From Gammaproteobacteria bacterium (lineage in GTDB: Bacteria > Pseudomonadota > Gammaproteobacteria > GRL18): a stretch of DNA of 14,472 bases. Under the pieces are notes generated by a model, which saw nothing but the letters and a program-made list of their open reading frames with translations, searched no databases and was not told the DNA's origin. The translations under genes and the position numbers were made by a program. The stretch's first letter is position 1. The number at the start of each line of letters is the position of its first letter. Below, piece after piece: positions 1 through 6,636 of this stretch. Location of the stretch: the NCBI GenBank assembly GCA_013139395.1, contig WTAX01000506.1:1-14472 (forward strand), written 5' to 3'.

Positions 1-1
1 A

Positions 2-814
2 CTTGGCTCAGCATTAGCATGGCAGGAGCAAAGTGTTTTTTCAGCACTGACATTTTTTATTATTTTGCTCTCAGCGCTATGCATTCAAATCGGCACCAAT
101 CTTTACAATGATGCTGCCGACTTTGAACGAGGTGCTGATACAGAAGAACGACTGGGCCCAAAAAGAGCCGCTCAACAAGGCTGGTTAAACTCACAGCAAA
201 TCAAAGCTGGTGCCCTTATTAGTTTTTCTCTGGCATTTCTAGCAGGTATTTATTTAGCCTGGCTGGGCGGTCTGGCCATTATCATTCTGGGTTTAGTCTC
301 TATTCTTTGCGGCTATGCCTATACCGCAGGACCCAAACCTATCGCCTACTCACCATCAGGTGAAATCTTTGTCTTATTGTTTTTTGGCTTTGCGGCTGTA
401 GGCGGCACTTATTATTTACAAACACAAACACTTAATACAGCCGTTATTATTATAGCAAGTACCATTGGTTGTTTAGCCGCCGCTATTTTACTGGTTAATA
501 ATTATCGTGATCTGGATAGTGATAGAAAGGCCCATAAACTCACACTGGTTCACTATATTGAACGTCCCATGGCACGAAAACTCTATAGCGCACTGATCAT
601 CTACCCTTATGTGCTTTTATTGTTTTTACTTGCTGAGCATTCATGGCTGATTTTATTACCACTATTAAGTTTACCTCTGGCAATCAAACTGATTCAGTTT
701 TTTTTATCGCTAAAAATTTCTTCACAATTAAATCAGGTGTTAGCACGCACGGCTCAATTACAGCTTATCTATACCTTACTCCTGTCACTTGCTTTAATTT
801 TCAGCACTCAATAA
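2..814 (+). CDS. menA: 1,4-dihydroxy-2-naphthoate polyprenyltransferase MenA, 5' end missing
   Basis: Integral membrane prenyltransferase of the UbiA superfamily. It joins a polyprenyl chain to 1,4-dihydroxy-2-naphthoate to give demethylmenaquinone. The frame is open from the window edge: before the TTG at 65 it reads LGSALAWQEQSVFSALTFF, which continues a membrane protein, so the gene starts outside the window and about 30-40 N-terminal residues are missing. The first Asp-rich prenyl-diphosphate/Mg site is seen as NLYNDAADFERGAD, and the second as NNYRDLDSDRKAHKLTL. Several hydrophobic membrane segments follow each motif. The gene stops 12 bp before menC, which suggests one transcript. Both motifs separate MenA well from UbiA and heme O synthase, and the menC/menI neighbours agree. 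Confidence 0.9.
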   Translation, partial: LGSALAWQEQSVFSALTFFIILLSALCIQIGTNLYNDAADFERGADTEERLGPKRAAQQGWLNSQQIKAGALISFSLAFLAGIYLAWLGGLAIIILGLVSILCGYAYTAGPKPIAYSPSGEIFVLLFFGFAAVGGTYYLQTQTLNTAVIIIASTIGCLAAAILLVNNYRDLDSDRKAHKLTLVHYIERPMARKLYSALIIYPYVLLLFLLAEHSWLILLPLLSLPLAIKLIQFFLSLKISSQLNQVLARTAQLQLIYTLLLSLALIFSTQ

Positions 815-826
815 GACTCTCGATTT

Positions 827-1945
827 GTGAATAAGCCAATTAAACAATTAAATGATTCATTATTAGATCTACATCCTGATTTAATCATACAGCATTGTGC
901 AATAACACCTTATAAAATCAAACTAAAAAAGCCTTTGCATACAGCCTCATCCAGCTTATATTTTCGTGAAGGCTTGCTTATCAAACTCACTGCAAACGTT
1001 CTCTCTACAAACACTCTCACAACAAACTCTATTTCTACAAGCAGTGCTTATTCTGCTATTGGCGAATGCGCTCCCATGATAGAGATTGGAACAGAGTCAC
1101 TGCTACAGGCACAGCAATTTTTAGAAAAAAAATCAGCCTCAATAACTGGACAACATCTTAGTGCAGAACTTTTATCTGATATGGACAAGTTTCCCGCCTG
1201 TCGCTTTGCATTAGAAAGCGCTCTGCTGTCATTGATTGCTCAACACAGTCATAAAAATATTGCCGGCTTACTCAATAGTGAATTGCTTAATTCAGAAGTT
1301 ACTCCTAAAATCAAAGTTAATACCATGCTCGGCGCTTTAAATAGTGACACTTTAGTGCAAGTAAAACAGGCTGAAACTAATGGATTTAACTGTATAAAAA
1401 TAAAACTGGGTTTGAATTCTATTGAAACAGAAGCCCAACAACTTAAGGATTTATTAGAGACAATTTTACCTTCTACCCTGATGCGACTGGATGCTAACAA
1501 AAGCTGGACACTGGAACAAAGTGAATGGCTGCTCAATTTTCTAAAGCCTTATGAAAGACAAATTGATGGTATCGAAGAACCATTAAAAGTTTTTGATAAT
1601 ACCGCCTATCAATACTTACAAAGTAACACAGCAATTGCCCTTGCATTAGATGAATCATTTTCCAGCAGTGATTCACTTAACACATACCCGGTAAAGCGCT
1701 TAATATTAAAACCCATGGCACAAGGCGGTTTACTCAACACCTTAGAACGAGTCAGACAGGCACAACAATTAAACATCGAAACCATTGTTACCAGCAGCAT
1801 TGAAAGCGGCTATGGACTCTGGGCTATCAGCTATTTATGTGCAGCGATTAATAATCAGCAGTATCATGGCATTGCAACCGCTTCCTGGCTGGAAGAAACG
1901 TTAATTAAACCACCTGAGATAACACATGGCATCATTACTATTTAA
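827..1945 (+). CDS. menC: o-succinylbenzoate synthase MenC
   Basis: Enolase-superfamily enzyme that dehydrates SHCHC to o-succinylbenzoate in menaquinone synthesis; cytoplasmic. The expected active-site series is visible in order: KIK (K191 and K193), the metal ligands D222 in MRLDANKSW, E250 in GIEEPL and D275 in ALDESF, and K295 in LILKPMAQGG. The start is a GTG with no strong Shine-Dalgarno; no better in-frame start was seen. At 372 aa it is longer than E. coli MenC (about 320 aa). The extra length comes partly from an N-terminal lead of about 20 residues and a Ser/Thr/Asn-rich insert at about 57-75 in the capping domain. It overlaps menI by 20 bp, which points to translational coupling. 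Confidence 0.9.
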   Translation: MNKPIKQLNDSLLDLHPDLIIQHCAITPYKIKLKKPLHTASSSLYFREGLLIKLTANVLSTNTLTTNSISTSSAYSAIGECAPMIEIGTESLLQAQQFLEKKSASITGQHLSAELLSDMDKFPACRFALESALLSLIAQHSHKNIAGLLNSELLNSEVTPKIKVNTMLGALNSDTLVQVKQAETNGFNCIKIKLGLNSIETEAQQLKDLLETILPSTLMRLDANKSWTLEQSEWLLNFLKPYERQIDGIEEPLKVFDNTAYQYLQSNTAIALALDESFSSSDSLNTYPVKRLILKPMAQGGLLNTLERVRQAQQLNIETIVTSSIESGYGLWAISYLCAAINNQQYHGIATASWLEETLIKPPEITHGIITI

Positions 1946-2339
1946 TTATCCACTGACTACTCGCATGCATGATATTGATGCTGCGGGTGTGATGTTTTTT
2001 GCTCGTTTTTTTTATCACATTCATGATGCCTATGAAGAGTTTTTAAACCATCATGGGCAAAGCATAAAACACATACTCAGCAGTGAAATTATATTACCCA
2101 TTAGTCATACAGAAGCCGATTTTAAGGCACCTGTTTTTTTAAATGAAACAATTCATATTGAAATTTCTTTACAGAAAATTGCAGTCGATAACTTTATTTT
2201 AAATTATCAATTTATTGATTCATCAGGAAAAATCAGAGCAGCAGTACAGACTCATCATGTGTGCCTGAACAGCAACAGCAAACAACGTCAGACGTTACCT
2301 GAAGCAATCCATCAATTGCTGACTAAGGGTGTTAATTAA
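1926..2339 (+). CDS. menI: hot-dog thioesterase, probable 1,4-dihydroxy-2-naphthoyl-CoA hydrolase
   Basis: A 137-aa single hot-dog-fold protein of the 4-hydroxybenzoyl-CoA thioesterase type. The N-terminal signature MHDIDAAGVMFFARFF (residues 14-29), followed by HDAYEEFL, carries the family's catalytic Asp and helix. It lies inside the menA-menC run and its ATG overlaps the end of menC. The likely reaction is therefore release of 1,4-dihydroxy-2-naphthoate from its CoA thioester before MenA acts. The family is broad, so the substrate is assigned from context and not from residues. No clear intrinsic terminator follows; only weak AT-rich palindromes are seen after the stop. Confidence 0.75.
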   Translation: MASLLFNYPLTTRMHDIDAAGVMFFARFFYHIHDAYEEFLNHHGQSIKHILSSEIILPISHTEADFKAPVFLNETIHIEISLQKIAVDNFILNYQFIDSSGKIRAAVQTHHVCLNSNSKQRQTLPEAIHQLLTKGVN

Positions 2340-2611
2340 TTACTTACTTACTGGATTAGACTATCTACTATTAAAACAGCTTATTCCAGGGTTAACAATT
2401 TACATAGACTATGATTATTCAGTAATGAATAAGATTTATTACACAACAAAGTAAGAGATCAGATAAAGTTTAGCAGCATTTGATAGATATAATAATTTTA
2501 TCCTCATCATTATTTTCCATCTCATCATTCAAAATCATTTTTGATATCTTAAAATTATTTAATTTGCATTTTCTTTTCCATTTCAAAATAGTATCTTATG
2601 ATGAATTTTTT
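2340..2611. other. gene-free AT-rich stretch after menI
   Basis: No credible gene lies here. A reading frame from the TTG at 2480 runs into the repeat element at 2612 and encodes a low-complexity Ile/Phe/Leu/Ser string, so I treat it as non-coding. A short imperfect palindrome near 2421-2442 (GTAAT...ATTAC) could be a weak men-operon terminator, but it has no convincing U-tract. Confidence 0.5.
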
Positions 2612-2750
2612 GTAACTACTCAGCGTGTTATTTACAAAAAGCCTGTGGTTGCTTATTTTTCTGACTTTGATTGTCTGAGCGCAGCGAGTTCTCAAAGTTA
2701 GAAAAATAAGTGACCATGGGCTTAACAAACGTTATTTAGGAATACACGCT
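2612..2750 (+). repeat. 139-bp palindromic MITE-like element, copy 1
   Basis: This copy matches the element at 14330-14468 over 139 bp with no indels and 11 substitutions (about 92% identity), in the same orientation. It opens with GTAACTACTCAGCGTGT. The right end ACACGCT is followed by a divergent tail (TCTAAGTAAC, then AGTTAC at 2761-2766), so the right terminal inverted repeat is damaged or extended here. Bases 2639-2670 pair with 2692-2723 as an uninterrupted 32-bp stem when G-T pairs are counted, closing a 21-nt loop. There is no coding capacity, so it fits a non-autonomous mobile element or an extragenic palindrome. The T-rich stem could also stop transcription. It lies between the men run and the toxin-antitoxin pair. 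Confidence 0.85.
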
Positions 2751-2854
2751 TCTAAGTAACAGTTACAATTTTTTTTTGATTTTTATTCTTAATAATTTGA
2801 AAAATACGGGTGAACAGGTCATAATGACTAAAAACTAATCTAAAGGCATAAATT

Positions 2855-3139
2855 ATGACACCCACATCAATATCTGTGGCAAAAGCCAAATCACATATTT
2901 CAGAATTAATTGCTAAGAGTCAGTATTCTCATGAGCGATTTATTATTACCCGAAGAGATAAGCCTGTTGCTGCTCTGGTAAGTCTTGATGACCTTAAAAT
3001 ATTAGAACAATACGAAGAAAAACAGGGCTTAGCTGCAATTTCAGGTAAATGGCAAGGTTTTGATGAGGTGATTGATGCAATCGGTGATATAGAAACTCTA
3101 CGTGCTAATGGAGGTAAAGGACGCGATGTTTCTCTTTGA
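2855..3139 (+). CDS. Phd/YefM-family antitoxin
   Basis: A 94-aa antitoxin that should bind and neutralise the PIN toxin encoded immediately downstream, and repress their shared promoter. The N-terminal part has the Phd/YefM pattern: SISVAKAKSHISELIAKS, then FIITRRDKPVAALVSLDDLKIL (in two parts of one DNA-binding domain). The charged C-terminal tail (GFDEVIDAIGDIETLRANGG) would wrap the toxin. A Shine-Dalgarno-like AAAGG lies 9 nt before the ATG. The last codons overlap the toxin start by 14 bp, as is usual for such pairs. It is preceded by a mobile repeat, in keeping with accessory origin. Confidence 0.88.
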   Translation: MTPTSISVAKAKSHISELIAKSQYSHERFIITRRDKPVAALVSLDDLKILEQYEEKQGLAAISGKWQGFDEVIDAIGDIETLRANGGKGRDVSL

Positions 3140-3527
3140 TACAGATACAATTACTAATATTGTAAAACCACGCCCATCACAAAATCTACTAAAAAAATTA
3201 GCTAACATATCAATAAACCAGCAGTTTATTTCAACCATTACCATTTCAGAGATTGTATATGGTGCAGAAAAAAGCCAACGCCCAGAATTTCATTTAAACA
3301 ATCTGGAAACAATTTTATTACCTGCTGTAAATATTGTTGGCTTTGATACCAAAGCAGCTTATGTTTGTGGTCGAATTCGTGCAGAACTTGAGAAACGAGG
3401 AACTCCTCTGGATTTAGCTGATCTTGAAATTGCATCGATTGCCATTGCCAATGGCTTAACCTTAATTACCAATAACGTGAAACATTTTGAGCGAGTACCA
3501 ATGCTGCAATATGAAAACTGGCTATAA
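3126..3527 (+). CDS. vapC: VapC-type PIN-domain toxin (ribonuclease)
   Basis: A 133-aa PIN-domain protein; members are Mg-dependent RNases that cut tRNA, rRNA or mRNA when freed from the antitoxin. The start chosen is the ATG at 3126 (MFLFDTDTITNIV), because PIN proteins begin with this strand; the frame is open 24 bp further up but that adds nothing expected. Acidic residues are visible: D5, E42 in TISEIVYG, D96 and D99 in LDLADLEIA. The last PIN motif reads TNNVKHF with Asn where some VapC proteins have Asp; Asn is common in this subgroup, so activity is probably intact. It overlaps the antitoxin gene by 14 bp. Confidence 0.88.
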   Translation: MFLFDTDTITNIVKPRPSQNLLKKLANISINQQFISTITISEIVYGAEKSQRPEFHLNNLETILLPAVNIVGFDTKAAYVCGRIRAELEKRGTPLDLADLEIASIAIANGLTLITNNVKHFERVPMLQYENWL

Positions 3528-3545
3528 AAAACACAAAGGATTGTA

Positions 3546-3662
3546 ATGACTAATACGCTCACCTGGTTACATTTATCGGATTTACATTTAACTTGCAAAA
3601 AGGATGAGCAAGATTGGACTACAAAAAGTATTAATCAGAATATAAACCAGATAAACATTTAG
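3546..3662 (+). pseudogene. truncated calcineurin-like metallophosphoesterase (N-terminal remnant)
   Basis: The frame starts at an ATG 18 bp after vapC with AAAGGA just ahead of it. It encodes only 38 residues, including TWLHLSDLHLTCKKDEQDW. LHLSDLHL is the first metal-binding motif (DxH) of calcineurin-like phosphoesterases, placed at residues 8-15 as in full-length members. The frame then stops, and no later metal motif (GD, GNH[DE], GHxH) is found downstream on this strand. After about 3640 the +1 frame reads PDKHLGSIYKKII and stop, so a deletion junction is possible. I read it as the 5' stub of a lost gene. Similar N-termini occur on large phosphoesterase-NTPase proteins, some of them defence-linked, but that part is inference. 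Confidence 0.65.
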
Positions 3663-3708
3663 GCTCTATTTATAAAAAAATCATATAGAAATAATAAGTT
3701 GCTATTAT

Positions 3709-3849
3709 TTGAAAAAACCTAAAACAATCACTTATGATCCTAAAAATTACCCTTTTCCTGATAACAATAAAATTGATGATTACATCAATTTTATAAAATA
3801 TTGCACGAGAATAATTACTATTTTCTTATTATTCGCAGCAGTAACTTAG
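3709..3849 (+). other. possible C-terminal gene remnant or small ORF
   Basis: An open frame with no ATG (first plausible start a TTG at 3709) encodes about 46 residues. It contains KPKTITYDPKNYPFPDNNKI and ends in a hydrophobic stretch, ITIFLLFAAVT. The first half has the mixed composition of real protein and not of random AT-rich translation. It has no recognisable family and no ribosome site. It overlaps the 3' end of the opposing membrane-protein gene by 4 bp. It may be the far end of the deleted gene that begins at 3546, or a different relic. Confidence is low. Confidence 0.25.
3767..3794 (-). terminator. hairpin after the ubiE-menE operon, possible terminator
   Basis: A perfect 12-bp stem (arms 3767-3778 and 3783-3794) closes a 4-nt loop. 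It lies about 50 bp beyond the stop of the - strand membrane-protein gene. The stem is very AT-rich (AAAATTGATG in one arm) and only a short T-rich stretch follows on the - strand, so termination is plausible but not certain. It also falls inside the weak + strand ORF at 3709. Confidence 0.4.
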
Positions 3850-4397
3850 CTTTTCTTATAGCCTACAACGGTGGCGATACCCATTAGCAGCAAACCCAGT
3901 AATATCATTATTGCTCCAATACCGGTTCCTAAAATTGTGTTCGCCCAGGCAAAACCAAAAACAGCAAAAAAAGCCATTCCTGAGTGAGCAATGGTACCAA
4001 TAATAAAAATCCAGCTCAGAAGTTGTTTAAATAATGCGGGCAGTGTTAACAAACCTAATACCAGGCCAACGGCAATATTAAGTATAGATTCCAGATTACC
4101 ATGTGCATGAGGGCCACCCTTAATGGTATCAATAGGTGAACGAGCATTAAGATTGGTATTGATGGCCATTATTGCGAAAGAATTTGCCTTAGCAATTTCT
4201 TCTGCGGTCATTGTTTCAAGGGTTTCCTGATTTTCAAAATCAGAATTAACAGCTAGCTGTAAACTGGATAATACCTGCTGCTTTGCCGCTGAGGCTTTTG
4301 CGGCATCAGGTAATAAATTGACCACCATATAGGGGCCCAGGCTGGCGGTCATGACTAAAAACAAAAAGCCAAATACAATATTTTTTTTACCTTCCAT
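3846..4397 (-). CDS. uncharacterised multi-pass membrane protein in the menE operon
   Basis: I do not recognise this 183-aa protein. It has an N-terminal hydrophobic segment (about 7-29). A polar, probably extracytoplasmic region of about 75 residues follows, then about three closely packed hydrophobic segments from 103 to 178, and a short KKS tail. The junction of the polar region and the membrane part holds GGPHAHGNLESILNI (residues 94-108) with H97 and H99, and another His sits at 138 in TIAHSGMAFF. This could be a metal, heme or quinone site, but that is conjecture. A Shine-Dalgarno AAAGGA precedes the ATG. The gene lies 34 bp after menE on the same strand, and a 7-bp hairpin (4412-4429) lies in that gap. 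Co-transcription with ubiE and menE hints at a role near the quinone pool. Confidence 0.75.
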   Translation of the reverse strand: MEGKKNIVFGFLFLVMTASLGPYMVVNLLPDAAKASAAKQQVLSSLQLAVNSDFENQETLETMTAEEIAKANSFAIMAINTNLNARSPIDTIKGGPHAHGNLESILNIAVGLVLGLLTLPALFKQLLSWIFIIGTIAHSGMAFFAVFGFAWANTILGTGIGAIMILLGLLLMGIATVVGYKKS

Positions 4398-4431
4398 TAT
4401 TTTTCCTTTGAACTATTTTTTGAAATAGTAG

Positions 4432-5748
4432 TTAATTATTATGATTATTTATTATTATTTGAACTGCTTTGCGATCAATTTTTCCCATGGTATTTCTGGG
4501 AATTTTTTTAACGCTCAATATGACTCTTGGTTGATAGGCCGACTGCATGTTTTCTTTAAGCCAACACTTTAGCTCATCAATCCCTCCACAAAACTGATCT
4601 TCCCCCACACAAAGCTGAACTTCTTCTGCACAAAAAAGGGCAACAATAGTATCACCCCAGTTTTGATTTGAATCTTTATTTTGTTTCTGAGCACAGTTAT
4701 CACTATAGCTTGAATTTGCAATTTTTCCTATAGCAAAATCGCCTGAAACAGGAGACTTTTCCAGTAATGATTCAAGGTACTCAGGTGCAATGTTTTTTCC
4801 ACCTGAAATAATCATATAATCATTACGTCCTATTATTGATAAATGATCATTATCAAGCTTTACTCTATCCTGAGTGGTAAACCACTGCTTATCATATTGT
4901 TCTGCTTTTATATCACTATAACCAGAAAATATCATATCCCCCTTAATTTCAAGGACATCATTATCTGAGAGTTGAGTTTTAAACCCATCAAGTATTTTAA
5001 GTTTATCCGGCGTTCTGCCAATAGCAATGGTTGAGCTTGCTTCAGTCATTCCATAACTAATATAAATAGGCCAGCCTGCTGACATGGCTCGCTGATACAA
5101 TTCATCAGAAAGTCTGTCACCACCAATAATCACATACTTTAATGATTCAGGTGGTTTACGATCTTCACTAAGCTCTAACAGTTTAAATAGCATTCTTGGT
5201 ACTAAGGAAATATGACTGATGCCATAGTGATTAATATCCCGCCAGACTTTTTCTGTATTGAAATTTTCATGTAATACTATCGATGCATTATTAAACCAGC
5301 AGCGATAAACAATCATCACGCCGGCAATATGACTTAAGGGCATACAGTTAAGCCAGATTGATGAAGCATCAATGGGAATTATTTTGACAAAGTTATGACA
5401 ATGCGACTCAATATTTTGATAAGTAATAAGGGCAACTTTTGGACTTGCCTGACTGCCGCTGGTGGCAATGGCCAGGGCGATATCTGAATTATTGATATCA
5501 GTAAGCTCTAAACGAAAAGCAGATTCAAATTCAGAACTAACAGGAAATACCGTTCTTTTTTCTATAAAGCCATATAAAAGATCAAGTGTTGCAGCAAAGA
5601 CATCTTGTGCCTGTATGATTAGAGTATCTGATGGACTAATCGCATTATGGGAAATAGATTCCTGGATTTTCACATAAAGATCGGCCCACGAGTAACATTG
5701 CCCCCGATAAAAAAGAGTCAATTCATATTTTATTTTACGGGCTTTCAT
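4432..5748 (-). CDS. menE: o-succinylbenzoate-CoA ligase MenE
   Basis: Adenylate-forming (ANL superfamily) enzyme that converts o-succinylbenzoate, ATP and CoA to OSB-CoA. Visible motifs, numbered from the ATG at 5748 (438 aa): the phosphate-binding loop ATSGSQASPK (95-104), YGMTEASS (212-219), the hinge region TTQDRVKLDNDHLSIIGRND (about 271-290), GGKNIAPEYLESLL, and PRNTMGKIDR with the catalytic lysine K423. I prefer this ATG because the upstream alternative (TTG at 5778) would lengthen the overlap with ubiE from 14 to 44 bp and adds no conserved residues. A Ser/Asn/Gln-rich stretch at about 336-355 is an insert in the C-terminal domain. The length is near normal for MenE. Confidence 0.9.
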   Translation of the reverse strand: MKARKIKYELTLFYRGQCYSWADLYVKIQESISHNAISPSDTLIIQAQDVFAATLDLLYGFIEKRTVFPVSSEFESAFRLELTDINNSDIALAIATSGSQASPKVALITYQNIESHCHNFVKIIPIDASSIWLNCMPLSHIAGVMIVYRCWFNNASIVLHENFNTEKVWRDINHYGISHISLVPRMLFKLLELSEDRKPPESLKYVIIGGDRLSDELYQRAMSAGWPIYISYGMTEASSTIAIGRTPDKLKILDGFKTQLSDNDVLEIKGDMIFSGYSDIKAEQYDKQWFTTQDRVKLDNDHLSIIGRNDYMIISGGKNIAPEYLESLLEKSPVSGDFAIGKIANSSYSDNCAQKQNKDSNQNWGDTIVALFCAEEVQLCVGEDQFCGGIDELKCWLKENMQSAYQPRVILSVKKIPRNTMGKIDRKAVQIIINNHNN

Positions 5749-6460
5749 TGCTGCCGATATGGATACAGGCAATACCAAAAAATAAATTTCGATAAGTCAC
5801 TTTTGAAAATCCTGCCTGCTCAATCAATGACTTCATTTCTTCCTGATCAGGGAAACGTCGGATGGATTCAATTAAATATTGATAGGCTTCCGGCTGCCCT
5901 GCTACGAGCGCACCCAGTCGAGGAATAATATATTGATTATAAAGATTATAAAATGGCCGTATGGGCATCATTGGTCGGGAAAATTCCAGACAATAATACT
6001 GACCATCAGGTTTTAGTACTCTGTGGATTTCTTTTAAGGCATCACTCATGCTGGTCATATTACGAATACCAAAAGAAATAGTCAGTTTATCAATACTATT
6101 ATCGGCAAAGGGCAGCTTTTCACCAATAGCAGCGACATTAACCACTTGCAATGAGTTTGCTTCAACACCTGCACGCATCATTTCAACACTGGGATCAACA
6201 ACAATGACATTGGCACCTTTGCTCACGAATTTACGTGCAATATCACCGGTACCACCGGCTAAATCAACAATAATGTCTGTCGATTTAAAGTCGATAAAAT
6301 TAACAAAAAAACGTTTCCAGATCCGATGAGTGCCAAAACTCATAAAATCATTCATTAAATCATAGCGGGGAGCAACCAGTTTAAAAACCCGGCGAATTTT
6401 TTCTTCACGTTGCTGTTGGGAGACGGTCTGCTGACCAAAGGTATTATCGAGTTTGCTCAT
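5735..6460 (-). CDS. ubiE: demethylmenaquinone / 2-polyprenyl-methoxybenzoquinol methyltransferase UbiE (MenG)
   Basis: SAM-dependent C-methyltransferase that makes menaquinone from demethylmenaquinone. In proteobacteria it also carries out a ubiquinone step. The 241-aa protein has the SAM motif IIVDLAGGTGDIARKF (63-78), the UbiE signatures VFKLVAPRYDLMNDFMSFG (25-43) and FGIRNMT (130-136), and YQYLIESIRRFPDQEE (193-208). The C-terminus ends FFGIACIHIGSNESP, slightly divergent from the usual GIVALHRGWK. It is first of three - strand genes and its end overlaps menE by 14 bp. Context favours the menaquinone role, but use in both pathways cannot be excluded. Confidence 0.9.
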   Translation of the reverse strand: MSKLDNTFGQQTVSQQQREEKIRRVFKLVAPRYDLMNDFMSFGTHRIWKRFFVNFIDFKSTDIIVDLAGGTGDIARKFVSKGANVIVVDPSVEMMRAGVEANSLQVVNVAAIGEKLPFADNSIDKLTISFGIRNMTSMSDALKEIHRVLKPDGQYYCLEFSRPMMPIRPFYNLYNQYIIPRLGALVAGQPEAYQYLIESIRRFPDQEEMKSLIEQAGFSKVTYRNLFFGIACIHIGSNESP

Positions 6461-6481
6461 ATCAGGTATATTTCAGTGCTT

Positions 6482-6515
6482 AGAGCCTCAGCCCATAAAG
6501 AGCCTCAGCCAATAA
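6482..6515. repeat. 17-bp tandem repeat, two units, in the ubiE leader
   Basis: Two adjacent 17-bp units beginning AGAGCCTCAGCC (6482-6498 and 6499-6515) differ at one base. They lie 22-55 bp upstream of the ubiE ATG. The core AGAGCCTC also occurs inverted at 6593-6600 within the hairpin arm, so alternative pairing across this spacer is possible. It may be simple slippage or binding sites for a regulator. Confidence 0.6.
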
Positions 6516-6531
6516 AAAGTTTAAGCCGCTG

Positions 6532-6537
6532 ATTATA
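6532..6537 (-). promoter_or_regulatory. candidate -10 box for the ubiE operon
   Basis: A perfect TATAAT on the - strand, preceded by CAGG, lies 72 bp upstream of the ubiE start and downstream of the sox terminator hairpin. That is where a promoter for ubiE-menE should be. No good -35 hexamer is found at 16-18 bp, so the call rests on the -10 and on position only. Confidence 0.25.
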
Positions 6538-6564
6538 CCTGAAGTGAAGCCAGGTTGGCACCTC

Positions 6565-6600
6565 AGGGCCTCAAAAATAAATATTTATTTTCGAGGCTCT
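6565..6600 (-). terminator. hairpin after the sox operon, probable terminator
   Basis: The two halves (6565-6582 and 6583-6600) form an almost perfect 18-bp inverted repeat with one A-C mismatch and one G-T pair; the centre AAATATTT makes the loop. The outer part is GC-rich (GGGCCTC/GAGGCTC) and the inner part is A/T only. It lies 36 bp beyond the stop of the rhodanese gene. There is no run of T after the stem, so it may stop transcription weakly or protect the 3' end of the message. Confidence 0.5.
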
Positions 6601-6636
6601 TATCTTCACTTATGAGACTTTAAGGAAGGCTCTTAA

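Noticed and set aside
2480..2701. 73-codon open frame after menI
   Set aside because: It needs a TTG start, has low-complexity Ile/Phe/Ser content, no ribosome site, and its second half is the mobile repeat.
5749..5778. Upstream TTG start for menE giving 448 aa
   Set aside because: It would extend the overlap with ubiE to 44 bp and adds ten residues with no family support; the ATG at 5748 is a better start.
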